Of a stretch of 64,000 nucleotides of DNA, positions 34,704-43,403 are shown in pieces. Every line of letters begins with the position of its first letter. Position 1 is the first letter of the stretch. Both the position numbers and the translations under genes were made by a program. The notes beneath the pieces were generated by a model that saw only the letters and a program-made list of their open reading frames with translations, was not told the origin of the DNA and made no database searches. The DNA comes from Luteimicrobium sp049844995 (GTDB lineage: Bacteria > Actinomycetota > Actinomycetes > Actinomycetales > Cellulomonadaceae): positions 1-64,000 of the forward strand of contig NZ_JBNCMC010000009.1 of NCBI RefSeq assembly GCF_049844995.1. The letters are read 5' to 3'.

Positions 34704-35876
34704 TCAGCGGCGCGCGAGCACGGCCCGCGCCTCGTCGCGCGCCCACGCGTCGGCGTGCAGCACACCCTCGACGCTCGACGCGTCGAGGTCGGCGTCGACG
34801 TGCGCGTCGACGACCCGCGCGATCGTGTCGACGATGTCGAGGAACCCGATCGCCCCGTCGTGGAACGCGTCCACGCACACCTCGTTCGCCGCGTTGTAGA
34901 CGGCCGGCGCCACCCCGCCCTCGGTCCCGACCCGGCGGGCGAGCGCGACCGCCGGGAACCGGTCCTCGTCGAGCGGCGTGAACTCCCAGGTCGCGGCCTG
35001 CGTCCAGTCGATCGGGACGTCGACGTCGGGGAGCCGCTCCGGCCACGACAGACCCAGCGCGATCGGCACCAGCATGCGCGGGGGTCCGGCCTGGGCGATG
35101 GTCGAGCCGTCGTGGAACTCGACCATGGAGTGGATGAGCTGCTGCGGGTGCACGACGACGTCGATGCGGTCGAAGGGCACGTCGAAGAGCAGGTGCGCCT
35201 CGATCACCTCGAGGCCCTTGTTCACGAGGGTCGCGGAGTTCGTCGTGACGACGCGCCCCATGGCGAAGTTGGGGTGCTTGAGCGCCTCGGCCGGCGTCGC
35301 CTGCTTCATCTGGTCGCGCGACCGCCGCAGGAACGGGCCGCCGCTCGCGGTGAGCACCAGCCGACGGACCTCGGACGACGCGCCCGACCGCAGGGACTGC
35401 GCGATCGCCGAGTGCTCGGAGTCGACGGGGACGACCTGGTCCGGGCGCTGCACGGCGCCCGTGACGAGCCGGCCCCCGATCACGAGGGACTCCTTGTTCG
35501 CGAGCGCGAGCGTGGAGCCCGCGCCCAGCGCGGCGAGCGTGGGCCGCAGGCCCACGGCCCCCGTGATGCCGTTGAGGACGACGTCGCTCCCCCGGCCCGC
35601 GACCTCGGCGGCCGCGGCAGGGCCGTCGAGCACCTCGACCGAGCCCAGCGCCTCCCGGACCACGCGCGCCGCGCCCGGGTCCGCGACGGCCACGGCGCGC
35701 ACACCCAGCGCGCGCGCCTGCTCGACCACGAGCCGCGGGTCCGCCCCGCCGGCGCTGAGCGCCTCCACGACGAAGCGGTCGGGGTTGCGGCTGATCACGT
35801 CGACGGCCTGGGTGCCGATCGACCCGGTCGAGCCGAGCAGGGTCACGGTGCGGGGGCTCACTGTGCTGGCAGCCAT
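34704..35876 (-). CDS. dxr: 1-deoxy-D-xylulose-5-phosphate reductoisomerase
   Basis: A 390-residue NADPH enzyme catalysing the first committed step of the MEP isoprenoid pathway. The Rossmann motif LLGSTGSIGTQ is near the N-terminus. ANKESLVIGG, VPVDSEHSAI and TASGGPF are the metal and substrate segments, and LVNKGLEVIEAHLLF follows. With ispG a few kilobases away, two MEP genes lie in this window. Confidence 0.98.
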   Translation of the reverse strand: MAASTVSPRTVTLLGSTGSIGTQAVDVISRNPDRFVVEALSAGGADPRLVVEQARALGVRAVAVADPGAARVVREALGSVEVLDGPAAAAEVAGRGSDVVLNGITGAVGLRPTLAALGAGSTLALANKESLVIGGRLVTGAVQRPDQVVPVDSEHSAIAQSLRSGASSEVRRLVLTASGGPFLRRSRDQMKQATPAEALKHPNFAMGRVVTTNSATLVNKGLEVIEAHLLFDVPFDRIDVVVHPQQLIHSMVEFHDGSTIAQAGPPRMLVPIALGLSWPERLPDVDVPIDWTQAATWEFTPLDEDRFPAVALARRVGTEGGVAPAVYNAANEVCVDAFHDGAIGFLDIVDTIARVVDAHVDADLDASSVEGVLHADAWARDEARAVLARR

Positions 35877-35906
35877 ACGGACATCCTCGCAGGCCCGGAG
35901 CCGCCG

Positions 35907-36623
35907 TCAGACCCGCGGCGCGGTCCACTCCAGCGTGTACCGGAAGAACAGCCGACGGCGCACGCGGGCGCCCGGGAGCGCGCTCTCCGCCGCGCGGGCG
36001 ATCGCGTCGACCGTGTCCGTCGCGTCGCGCAGCAGGACGTCCGGCGCCGCGGGCGAGCCGTCCTCCGCCGCTCCGGAGCGCGCCGGCCGGACGGCACGAG
36101 GGTGCTTGACGAGACCGACGACGGGGTTGGCGAACGCGGAGAGGAGGTCGACCGCGACGTCGCGCCGCGTGCTCACCCGCGCCAGCCCGACGACGAGGAA
36201 CCGCCCGCCGGGTGCCACCAGCCCGCGCGCGTGCTCGAGAGCCGGGACGAGGTCGAGGTGGTGGAGCACCGCGACCATCGTGACGAGGTCGTAGCCGTCC
36301 GACCCCTCGGGCGGGCGCACGTCGCCGAACGCCTGCTCGCGGACCGTGACCCGACCGTCGTCCGAGAAGCGTTCGGCCGCCCACCGCACCGCGGCGGCAT
36401 CCGCGTCCACGTCGTCCACCCGGTCGAACCGGTCCGCGAGGAGGCCGACCAGTCCCCCGAGCCCGCAGCCCACGTCGAGCGCGGACCGACGACGCACGGG
36501 CAGGCGGCGCAGCACCCAGCCGTGGAAGTGGTCGTTGTGGCTCCACGGGTGGCGGGCGTTGAGTCCCGCCAGCCCGCGCGCGAACGCGCGGACCCACGGC
36601 CGCGTCGTCGTGCGGTGGTTCAC
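35907..36623 (-). CDS. class I SAM-dependent methyltransferase
   Basis: A 238-residue enzyme with SAM-binding motif I ALDVGCGLGGLVG, an acidic DDVDAD loop at the end of strand 2, and VAVLHHLD before a GGRFLVVG strand. Such a plan is shared by small-molecule methyltransferases of the UbiE/Methyltransf_11 type. The substrate is unknown. It lies 30 bases upstream of dxr and 16 bases after the DivIVA-repeat gene, so it is probably in the same transcript. Confidence 0.85.
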   Translation of the reverse strand: MNHRTTTRPWVRAFARGLAGLNARHPWSHNDHFHGWVLRRLPVRRRSALDVGCGLGGLVGLLADRFDRVDDVDADAAAVRWAAERFSDDGRVTVREQAFGDVRPPEGSDGYDLVTMVAVLHHLDLVPALEHARGLVAPGGRFLVVGLARVSTRRDVAVDLLSAFANPVVGLVKHPRAVRPARSGAAEDGSPAAPDVLLRDATDTVDAIARAAESALPGARVRRRLFFRYTLEWTAPRV

Positions 36624-36639
36624 GGGTGCGGCGGCGCCG

Positions 36640-37188
36640 TCACTCGACGCCGAGCAGCACCTCGACGGCCCGCGACAGGTACGCGTCGACCGGGCCCTCC
36701 CCGTACGCGTCGGCGCCTCGGCGGCGGCGGAACGTCGCGCCGCGGATCTCCGACGCGCTGATCGGCACCTGGCGGTCGAAGTAGTCGACGAGCCTGTCCA
36801 GCAGAGCGTCGACGTCGTCCATGTCGTAGCCCGCCTCGCCGCGGCCCGCGGGGGCGAACTTCTCGCAGGACGGCCGGTTCAGCCGCGGGTACAGCGTCCG
36901 GGCCTCCTCGGCGATGCGGTCCATCCAGGCCTGCGCGCCGTTCTGCGCGACGAACGCCCCGCGGTCCCGCACCGAGAACGCGGACTCGAGTCGATCGAGC
37001 GCCGCGTCGACCTCGTGGGTGTCGTAGCCGCCGCGGACGAGCTCGAACGACACCGCCTGGATGTCGGCGCTCGTGAACGGGCCGGCCTCGCGACCCTCGT
37101 AGACCGCTCGGGCGTAGTCGAAGAAGTCGTCCACCTCGTCGGGGTCGTAGCCGGTGGTGAGCTTCCCCACGGTGCTGAACCTGGACAC
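36640..37188 (-). CDS. DivIVA-domain repeat protein
   Basis: A 182-residue protein built from four copies of a short DivIVA-like motif (F-x(5-8)-GYD-x-x-x-VD). Two similar halves can be seen: residues about 1-85 and 92-182, each with a first motif followed by a second after TSADIQAVSF or SASEIRGATF. There is no long coiled coil as in true Wag31/DivIVA. The function is unknown; polar or septal targeting is possible. The GTG start has GAGGAG 4 bases upstream and is separated from the rlmN stop by one base. Confidence 0.85.
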   Translation of the reverse strand: MSRFSTVGKLTTGYDPDEVDDFFDYARAVYEGREAGPFTSADIQAVSFELVRGGYDTHEVDAALDRLESAFSVRDRGAFVAQNGAQAWMDRIAEEARTLYPRLNRPSCEKFAPAGRGEAGYDMDDVDALLDRLVDYFDRQVPISASEIRGATFRRRRGADAYGEGPVDAYLSRAVEVLLGVE

Positions 37189-37189
37189 G

Positions 37190-38320
37190 TCACTCCTCTT
37201 CCGCGGCGAGCTGACCGCACGCGCCGTCGATGTCACTGCCACGGGTGTCCCGGATCGTGGTCGGGATCCCGTGCTCGCGCAATCGTGCCACGAACTCCGC
37301 CTCGACCGCGGGGTCGCTCGCGGTCCAGATGGAGCCGGGCGTCGGGTTCAGCGGGATGGGGTTGACGTGCACCCAGCCGCGGCCCCGCGCGTTGAGCTTG
37401 TCGCCCAGCAGGTCGGCGCGCCAGGCGTGGTCGTTCATGTCGCGGATCAGCGCGTACTCGATGCTGACGCGGCGCCCGGTCACCTCGAAGTAGTGGCGCG
37501 CGGCGTCGAGCGCCTCGTCGACCGACCAGCGGGTGTTGATCGGCACGAGCTCCGAACGCAGCTCGTCGTCGGGCGCGTGCAGCGACAGGGCGAGGGTCAC
37601 GGGGATGCCCTCGTCGGCCAGCTTGCGCATCGCGGGCACCAGCCCGACCGTCGAGACGGTCACGTTGCGCGCCGACATCCCGAGGCCCTCGGGCTCCTTG
37701 GCGACGAGCGTGCGCACCGTCCCCAGGACGGCCTTGTAGTTGGCGAGCGGCTCGCCCATGCCCATGAACACGAGGTTGTTGAGGCGTGTCGGGCCGCCGG
37801 GCACCTCGCCGTCGGCGAGCGACCGCGCGGCCGAGCGGACCTGCTCGACGATCTCCGCCGTCGACAGGTTGCGGGTCAGCCCGAGCTGGCCGGTCGCGCA
37901 GAACGGGCACGCCATGCCGCAGCCGGCCTGGCTCGACACGCACAGCGTGGTGCGGCTCGTGTACCGCATCAGGACCGACTCGACCTTGGCACCGTCGAAC
38001 AGGTGCCAGAGCGTCTTGACGGTCGTGCCGCCGTCCGCCTCGAGCACGCGCGCCTTCTCCAGCAGCGGCGGGAAGAGCGTCTGGGCGAGCACGTCGCGCG
38101 TCGCGGCCGGCAGGTCGGTCATCGCCTGCGGGTCCGACGTGAGGTGCGTGAAGTAGTGCGTCGCGAGCTGCTTGGCCCGGAACGGCTTCTCACCCAGGTC
38201 GACGACCGCCTGCGCGCGCTCCTCGGAGGTGAGGTCCGCGAAGTGGCGCGGCGGCTTGCCCCTGCGGGGGGCGGCGAGCTGCAGCGGGGTGCGGCCCGCG
38301 GGCGGGGTGACGGTCGGCAT
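37190..38320 (-). CDS. rlmN: dual-specificity rRNA/tRNA adenine-C2 methyltransferase
   Basis: A 376-residue radical-SAM enzyme that methylates C2 of A2503 in 23S rRNA and A37 in some tRNAs. The cluster motif C-x3-C-x2-C appears as CGMACPFC. MGMGEPLANY and the C-terminal RDTRGSDIDGACGQL, with the second catalytic cysteine, are as expected. It follows cdsA by 40 bases and runs into the DivIVA-repeat gene. Confidence 0.97.
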   Translation of the reverse strand: MPTVTPPAGRTPLQLAAPRRGKPPRHFADLTSEERAQAVVDLGEKPFRAKQLATHYFTHLTSDPQAMTDLPAATRDVLAQTLFPPLLEKARVLEADGGTTVKTLWHLFDGAKVESVLMRYTSRTTLCVSSQAGCGMACPFCATGQLGLTRNLSTAEIVEQVRSAARSLADGEVPGGPTRLNNLVFMGMGEPLANYKAVLGTVRTLVAKEPEGLGMSARNVTVSTVGLVPAMRKLADEGIPVTLALSLHAPDDELRSELVPINTRWSVDEALDAARHYFEVTGRRVSIEYALIRDMNDHAWRADLLGDKLNARGRGWVHVNPIPLNPTPGSIWTASDPAVEAEFVARLREHGIPTTIRDTRGSDIDGACGQLAAEEE

Positions 38321-38360
38321 GTCGGGGTCCAGAGGTCGGAGGGTGGTCGGCAGGCGAGGG

Positions 38361-39362
38361 TCAGCTCCCCGGCACGGCGGCCGCGAGGAGCACGTACACG
38401 AAGGGGGCCGTGATGAGCAGGGAGTCGAGCCGGTCGAGGATGCCGCCGTGGCCCGGCAGCAGGCGTCCCATGTCCTTCAAGTCTAGGTCGCGCTTGAGGA
38501 GCGACTCGGCGAGGTCCCCGAGCGTGGCCGTCAGCGGCGCGAGCAGGCCGAGCGCGACGCCCACCCACGGGTCGGCGTCGAGCACGTGCGCGCCCACCAG
38601 GCCGACGGCGATCGCCAGCACGAACGAGCCCATGAGGCCCTCGATGCTCTTCTTCGGGCTCACCGTCGGCGCGAGCGGGTGCCTGCCGAACAGGACGCCC
38701 GCGACGTAGCCGCCGGTGTCGCTCGCGACGGCCAGCAGGACGAACAGCGCGACCCGGAGCTCGCCGTCCGGCTCGGCCAAGAGGAGCATGACGAACCCGG
38801 CCATGAACGGGAGCCACGCCGTCGCGAACACCCCCGCCGCGGCGTCGCGGACCCCGGCCGCGCCGGACTCCTCCAGCGCGCACCAGACCACGACGCCGCC
38901 CACGGTGAGCAGGAACGAGACCATGAGGGCCTCGGAGCCCGAGTAGTACGCGGAGACCAGGATCCCCGCCGTGCCCACGAGCAGCGGGAGCAGCGGCAGG
39001 CGGATGTTCTTGCGCTTGAACGCCTGCGCGAGCTCCCAGACGGCGCCGCCGACGGCGAGCACCGCGAACGCCACGAAGAACTCCGGGCGGAACACGAGGG
39101 ACGCCGCGACGAGCGCCAGCAGGAGGACGCCGACGGCGATCGCCGCGGGCAGGTTCCGGCCCGCCTTCGGAGCGGGCTGCGCGGACGCGGGCGCCGCGCC
39201 CTCGGGCGCGGGGTCCGTGGACGGTTCCGCGCGGGCGCGGTCGGCGGGGTCGCCGGCGACGACGTCACCGGCGACCGCGTCGCCGGGGGCCGGGGCACCC
39301 GCCGCCGACCGTCGGTACGACGGCGTCGGCCGGCCGGACTTCCTGCGCTTCGTGGCCGCCAT
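38361..39362 (-). CDS. cdsA: phosphatidate cytidylyltransferase
   Basis: A 333-residue integral membrane enzyme that makes CDP-diacylglycerol for phospholipid synthesis. An unusual soluble Pro/Ala-rich N-terminus of about 85 residues precedes about eight membrane segments. The CdsA signature is seen in the stretch from SPKKSIEGLMGS through LGDLAESLLKRDLDLKDMG to GHGGILDRLDSLL. The ATG overlaps the frr stop by one base. Confidence 0.95.
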   Translation of the reverse strand: MAATKRRKSGRPTPSYRRSAAGAPAPGDAVAGDVVAGDPADRARAEPSTDPAPEGAAPASAQPAPKAGRNLPAAIAVGVLLLALVAASLVFRPEFFVAFAVLAVGGAVWELAQAFKRKNIRLPLLPLLVGTAGILVSAYYSGSEALMVSFLLTVGGVVVWCALEESGAAGVRDAAAGVFATAWLPFMAGFVMLLLAEPDGELRVALFVLLAVASDTGGYVAGVLFGRHPLAPTVSPKKSIEGLMGSFVLAIAVGLVGAHVLDADPWVGVALGLLAPLTATLGDLAESLLKRDLDLKDMGRLLPGHGGILDRLDSLLITAPFVYVLLAAAVPGS

Positions 39363-39919
39363 CAGACCTCGAGCAGCTCGTTCTCCTTGCCCGCCAGGAG
39401 CGCGTCGATCGCATCGACGTGCTTCTTGGTGAGCGACTCAAGCTCCTTCTCCGCGCGGGAAACCTCGTCCTCGCCGGCCTCGCCGTCGCGGACGATGCGG
39501 TCGAGCTCCTCCTTGGAGCGGCGCCGGACGTTGCGGATCGAGACCCGCGCGTCCTCCGCCTTGGCCTTCGCGAGCTTCACGTAGTCGCGGCGGCGCTCCT
39601 CCGTGAGGGCCGGCAGCACGACGCGGATGACGTTGCCGTCGGTCGACGGGTTCACGCCCAGGTCCGAGTCGCGGATCGCCTTCTCGATCGCGGGCGTCGC
39701 CGACTTGTCGAACGGCGAGACGAGGATCGTGCGGGCCTCGGGGTTGTTGAACGACGCGAGCTGCTGGAGCGGGGTGGGCGCGCCGTAGTAGTCGACCGAG
39801 ATCTTCGCGAACATCCCCGCGCTCGCGCGGCCCGTGCGGATCCCCGCGAAGTCCTCCTTGGCGACCTCGATCGCCTTGTCCATCTTGTCCTCGGCCTCGA
39901 GGAGGGTGTCGTCGATCAC
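39362..39919 (-). CDS. frr: ribosome recycling factor
   Basis: A 185-residue protein of the exact family length that splits post-termination ribosomes together with EF-G. It contains the helical start MDKAIEVAKEDFAGIRTGRA, the PTPLQQLASFNNPEARTI segment and the long helix RRRDYVKLAKAKAEDARVSI. It lies between pyrH and cdsA in the standard order and is coupled to cdsA by TGATG. Confidence 0.98.
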   Translation of the reverse strand: MIDDTLLEAEDKMDKAIEVAKEDFAGIRTGRASAGMFAKISVDYYGAPTPLQQLASFNNPEARTILVSPFDKSATPAIEKAIRDSDLGVNPSTDGNVIRVVLPALTEERRRDYVKLAKAKAEDARVSIRNVRRRSKEELDRIVRDGEAGEDEVSRAEKELESLTKKHVDAIDALLAGKENELLEV

Positions 39920-40010
39920 CGGTGCTCCTTGGTTCGGTCTGTCACGGTTTTCCGTCTGTCACGGTGGTGGTCTGCGGCTCGGCCGCCCGCAGGTCCGGTG
40001 CGGACCGGGC

Positions 40011-40784
40011 TCAGGTCGTCGTGAGCAGCGTGCCGATCTTCTCGCCCACGAGCGCCCGCGTCACGTTGCCGGGCTCGTTCATCCCGAACACGCGCATCTC
40101 CAGGTCGTTGTCGCGGCACATGCTGAGCGCCGTCGTGTCCATGACGCCGAGGTCCTGGACGAGCGCGTCGGTGTACGTGATGTGGTCGAGCTTGGTGGCC
40201 GTCGGGTCGGTGCGCGGGTCGGCCGTGTAGACGCCGTCGACGCCGTTCTTGCCCATGAGGACCTCGTCGCAGTGCGTCTCGAGCGCCCGCTGGACGGCCA
40301 CCGTGTCCGTCGAGAAGTACGGCATGCCGGCGCCGGCGCCGAAGATGACCACGCGGCCCTTCTCGAGGTGGCGGATCGCGCGCAGCGGGATGTAGGGCTC
40401 GGCGACCTGCCCCATCGCGATCGCCGTCTGCACGCGGGTCTTCACGCCCTGCTGCTCCAGGAAGTCCTGGAGCGCGAGGCAGTTCATCACGGTGCCGAGC
40501 ATGCCCATGTAGTCCGCGCGGGCCCGGTCCAGGCCCGAGCGCGACAGCTCGGCGCCCCGGAAGAAGTTGCCGCCTCCGACGACGATGGCGACCTGGACGC
40601 CCTCCGCGACGGCCGCCGCGATCTGGGCAGCGGTCGCCTGCACGACATCCACCGCGAGCCCGACCTCGCCGCCGCCGAAGACCTCGCCCGAGAGCTTGAG
40701 GAGGACGCGCCTCGCCTTGGTGGCGGCCGCCTCGGCCCCCTCGCTGTCCGTCACGACACCGTCCGTCACGACACCGTCCGTCAC
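40011..40784 (-). CDS. pyrH: UMP kinase
   Basis: A 257-residue amino-acid-kinase-fold enzyme that phosphorylates UMP to UDP. LLKLSGEVFGG is the phosphate-binding start, then VVGGGNFFRG, the GQVAEPYIP loop and GKNGVDGVYTADP. The first 25 residues are extra and repetitive (VTDGVVTDGVVTD), encoded by a 15-bp tandem repeat with several in-frame GTG codons, so the true start is uncertain. It follows tsf after a terminator-like hairpin. Confidence 0.96.
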   Translation of the reverse strand: MTDGVVTDGVVTDSEGAEAAATKARRVLLKLSGEVFGGGEVGLAVDVVQATAAQIAAAVAEGVQVAIVVGGGNFFRGAELSRSGLDRARADYMGMLGTVMNCLALQDFLEQQGVKTRVQTAIAMGQVAEPYIPLRAIRHLEKGRVVIFGAGAGMPYFSTDTVAVQRALETHCDEVLMGKNGVDGVYTADPRTDPTATKLDHITYTDALVQDLGVMDTTALSMCRDNDLEMRVFGMNEPGNVTRALVGEKIGTLLTTT

Positions 40785-40790
40785 GACCTC
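40746..40790 (-). repeat. three 15-bp tandem repeats at the pyrH start
   Basis: The unit GTCCGTCACGACACC (plus strand) occurs identically at 40746-40760 and 40761-40775 and with two changes at 40776-40790. On the coding strand every unit carries a GTG in the pyrH frame, so copy number changes the number of possible start codons without shifting the frame. Confidence 0.85.
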
Positions 40791-40907
40791 ACCCGTCTTC
40801 TCTCGTCGTCCGCGCCGCCTGGGGCGCGTGCGTTGTCCGTCGGGGCCCGCAGGTCGTCGACCGTGCCGGGCGCCCGTCCCACCCTAGCGACCGCCCGCGC
40901 GCACCGA

Positions 40908-40941
40908 GGCCCGGGCCGCTGCGAGAGCGGCGACCCGGGCC
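40908..40941 (-). terminator. hairpin between tsf and pyrH
   Basis: An 8-bp GGCCCGGG stem is stacked on a 5-bp CCGCT/AGCGG stem with a 3-base bulge and a 5-base loop, 38 bases after the tsf stop. It is a likely terminator or attenuator separating rpsB-tsf from pyrH-frr-cdsA. Confidence 0.6.
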
Positions 40942-40978
40942 CCGGGGTGCACAGACGGATCCTTGCGTCGCAGGCGCC

Positions 40979-41818
40979 TCAGCTGCCGACGCGGAACCGG
41001 ACGAAGCCGAGCAGGTTGCCACCGGTGGCGGCGACGTGCTTGGCGACGGTCGTCTTGGTGTCCTTGGCCAGCGGCTGGTCCACGAGCACGGCGTCCTTGA
41101 AGAAGCCGTTCAGGCGGCCCTCGACGATCTTCGGCAGCGCGGCCTCGGGCTTGCCCTCGGCGATCGAGACCTCGCGGGCGATCTCGCGCTCCTTGTCGAC
41201 GACGTCCGCGGGGACGTCCTCGCGCGACAGGTAGCGCGGCGCCAGCGCGGCGATGTGCTGCGCGACGTCCTTGGCGACCGGCTCGGCGGCCTCGTCCGTC
41301 GCGACGACCACACCGATCGACGGCGGCAGGTCCTTGGCGGTGCGGTGCAGGTACGTCGTGACCTTCGGGGCCTCGACGCGGGCCACGCGGCTCAGCACGA
41401 TCTTCTCGCCGAGGGTCGCGCCCTGGGCGGCGATCGCGTCGGCAACGGTACCCTCGCCGGCCGGGGCGGCGAGCGCGGACTCCGCGTCCGTGGCGCCCGC
41501 GGCGGCCGCGGCGTCGAGGACGGCGTCGGCCAGCGCGAGGAACTTCTCGTTCTTGACGACGAAGTCCGTCTCGGCGTCGAGCTCGATCAGCGTGGCGACC
41601 TGGCCGGCGGCGGCGTCCTCGACCTTGACGGCCACGAGGCCCTCGGTGGTCGCGTTGCCCTCGCGCTTGGCTGCGCGCGCCAGGCCCTTCTTGCGGATGA
41701 TCTCGATGGCCTTGTCGGCGTTGCCGTCGGCCTCGTCGAGCGCCTTCTTGACGTCGAGCATGCCGGCACCGGTGCGCTCGCGCAGCGCCTTGATGTCAGC
41801 GGCGGTGTAGTTCGCCAT
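40979..41818 (-). CDS. tsf: elongation factor Ts
   Basis: A 279-residue nucleotide-exchange factor for EF-Tu. The N-terminal UBA-like domain (ADIKALRERTGAGMLDVKKAL) and the TDFVVKNEKF motif, which contacts the EF-Tu G domain, are present. The two core subdomains follow, with the second one (residues about 145-270) ending in FVRFRVG. The ATG is preceded by GGAATGTG, a modest site. It follows rpsB, from which it is separated by a very strong hairpin. Confidence 0.98.
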   Translation of the reverse strand: MANYTAADIKALRERTGAGMLDVKKALDEADGNADKAIEIIRKKGLARAAKREGNATTEGLVAVKVEDAAAGQVATLIELDAETDFVVKNEKFLALADAVLDAAAAAGATDAESALAAPAGEGTVADAIAAQGATLGEKIVLSRVARVEAPKVTTYLHRTAKDLPPSIGVVVATDEAAEPVAKDVAQHIAALAPRYLSREDVPADVVDKEREIAREVSIAEGKPEAALPKIVEGRLNGFFKDAVLVDQPLAKDTKTTVAKHVAATGGNLLGFVRFRVGS

Positions 41819-41892
41819 GTCACATTCCTTCGGCTGTTCGGGTGCCCGGCGCGGGCCGGGCGATGCGTGTGGCGGGACGCGCCCGCGGGGCG

Positions 41893-41931
41893 GGGACGCG
41901 CCGCGCACCGTTCGGGTGCGCGGCGCGTCCC
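41893..41931 (-). terminator. 17-bp perfect hairpin between rpsB and tsf
   Basis: The arms 41893-41909 and 41915-41931 (GGGACGCGCCGCGCACC and its complement) are perfectly paired around a 5-base loop, beginning 6 bases after the rpsB stop. It can reduce read-through into tsf, as partial terminators do in other rpsB-tsf operons, or protect the rpsB mRNA 3' end. Confidence 0.75.
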
Positions 41932-41937
41932 TGCTCG

Positions 41938-42954
41938 TCACTTCGCGTCGGCGTCGCCCTCGGCGTTCTCCTCGGCGACGATCGCCTCGACGTCGGCCTC
42001 GGCAGCAGCCTCCGCCGCGACCTCGGCGACGACCTCGGCCTCGGCGGCGGCCTCGACGGCCTCGACGGCGGCCTCAGCAGCCTCCTCGGCGACCTCGGCA
42101 GCCTCCTCGGCGACGGCCTCGGTGACAGCGGCGGTCACCTCGGCGCCGGCGGCTGCCTCGTCCTGCTCGAGCTGCTTCTCGGCACCGGCGAGGAGCTCGC
42201 GCTCCCACTCGGCGAGCGGCTCGGCGTCGGCGTCGGGGCCGGTCTCGGCGCCCGAGCGGCCCGAGTGGCGCTGCAGCAGGCCCTCGGCCACGGCGTCCGC
42301 GACCACGCGGGTCAGGAGCGTCACGGCGCGGATCGCGTCGTCGTTGCCCGGGATCGGGAAGTCGACGTCGTCCGGGTCGCAGTTCGTGTCGAGGATCGCG
42401 ACGACGGGGATGCCGAGCTTGCGCGCCTCGTCGACCGCGAGGTGCTCCTTGTTGGTGTCGACGATCCACACGGCCGAGGGGACCTTGGCCATGTCGCGGA
42501 TGCCGCCGAGCGTGCGGGCGAGCTTGTCCTTCTCGCGACGCAGGACCAGGAGCTCCTTCTTGGTGAGCGCCGAGCCGGCGACGTCGTCGAAGTCGATCTC
42601 CTCGAGCTCCTTGAGGCGCTGGAGGCGCTTGTGGACCGTCGAGAAGTTGGTGAGCATGCCGCCCAGCCAGCGGTGGTTCACGTACGGCATGCCGACGCGC
42701 GCGGCCTGCTCGGCGACGGGCTCCTGCGCCTGCTTCTTGGTGCCGACGAAGAGGATCGAGCCGCCGTGCGCGACCGTCTCCTTGACGAACTCGAACGCGC
42801 GGTCGATGTAGGACAGCGACTGCTGCAGGTCGACGATGTAGATGCCGTTGCGCTCCGTGAGGATGTGGCGCTTCATCTTCGGGTTCCAACGGCGGGTCTG
42901 GTGCCCGAAGTGGACACCGCTCTCGAGGAGCTGGCGCATGGTCACGACGGCCAT
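41938..42954 (-). CDS. rpsB: 30S ribosomal protein S2
   Basis: A 338-residue protein. Residues 1-235 are the conserved S2 fold (MRQLLESGVHFGHQTRRWNPKM at the start, FVGTKKQA, NHRWLGGMLTNF). The remaining 100 residues are an acidic Ala/Glu/Val-rich tail, much longer than in E. coli S2 (241 residues) but common in Actinobacteria. The ATG is preceded by AAAGGA at 7 bases. It starts the rpsB-tsf transcript. Confidence 0.97.
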   Translation of the reverse strand: MAVVTMRQLLESGVHFGHQTRRWNPKMKRHILTERNGIYIVDLQQSLSYIDRAFEFVKETVAHGGSILFVGTKKQAQEPVAEQAARVGMPYVNHRWLGGMLTNFSTVHKRLQRLKELEEIDFDDVAGSALTKKELLVLRREKDKLARTLGGIRDMAKVPSAVWIVDTNKEHLAVDEARKLGIPVVAILDTNCDPDDVDFPIPGNDDAIRAVTLLTRVVADAVAEGLLQRHSGRSGAETGPDADAEPLAEWERELLAGAEKQLEQDEAAAGAEVTAAVTEAVAEEAAEVAEEAAEAAVEAVEAAAEAEVVAEVAAEAAAEADVEAIVAEENAEGDADAK

Positions 42955-43403
42955 GGCACGTCCTTTCGTCGTGCGCCGCGAGTCCCTCGCCTGCGCACGG
43001 GTTGCGCGGCCCGCCCGGGGCGGTGCCGCTGTTCCGGTTGTCGACGGCGGCCGGTCGGCCGTCGTCCCTGGCACCACGCGGCGGGACGCCTCCGGCTCGC
43101 CCGAGGACGGGACCGGAAGACCGTCGCCCACGCCGCGGCTCCGGTGCGGGCGGCGCGGCGGACGACGTCCGACGGGCAGCACGCGCGCCGGCCAGAGCCG
43201 GCAACGGGAGCGTGTGTGGTGCGCGATGTCATGCGCTGGGCGCATGCACCGGAAAGTCTACCGGATGACGAGCGGCCGTCCGTGCCCGGGGCCGACCGGC
43301 CGACGGGAGCCGGACGCCACCCACCGGGGCGCGCGGAGGCCGCTCGTCCACAGGGCGCGGCCGCCGCCGACCGGCTCGCGCGCGGGCGGGGCACGCTGAG
43401 GCC
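42955..43403 (-). promoter_or_regulatory. 449-base leader/intergenic region upstream of rpsB
   Basis: This gap between the divergent rpsB and M23 peptidase genes has no credible gene. A TAGACT -10 candidate for rpsB lies at 43255-43260, which would give an mRNA leader of about 290 bases. A 7-bp stem (43042-43048 with 43058-43064) and other GC-rich pairs lie within it. S2 represses its own leader in several bacteria, so a regulatory RNA structure is plausible; I see no specific known motif. Confidence 0.4.

Noticed and set aside
34425..36761. A 778-codon plus-strand frame over the dxr and methyltransferase genes
   Set aside because: It is antisense to recognised enzymes and has a repetitive charged composition with no domain.
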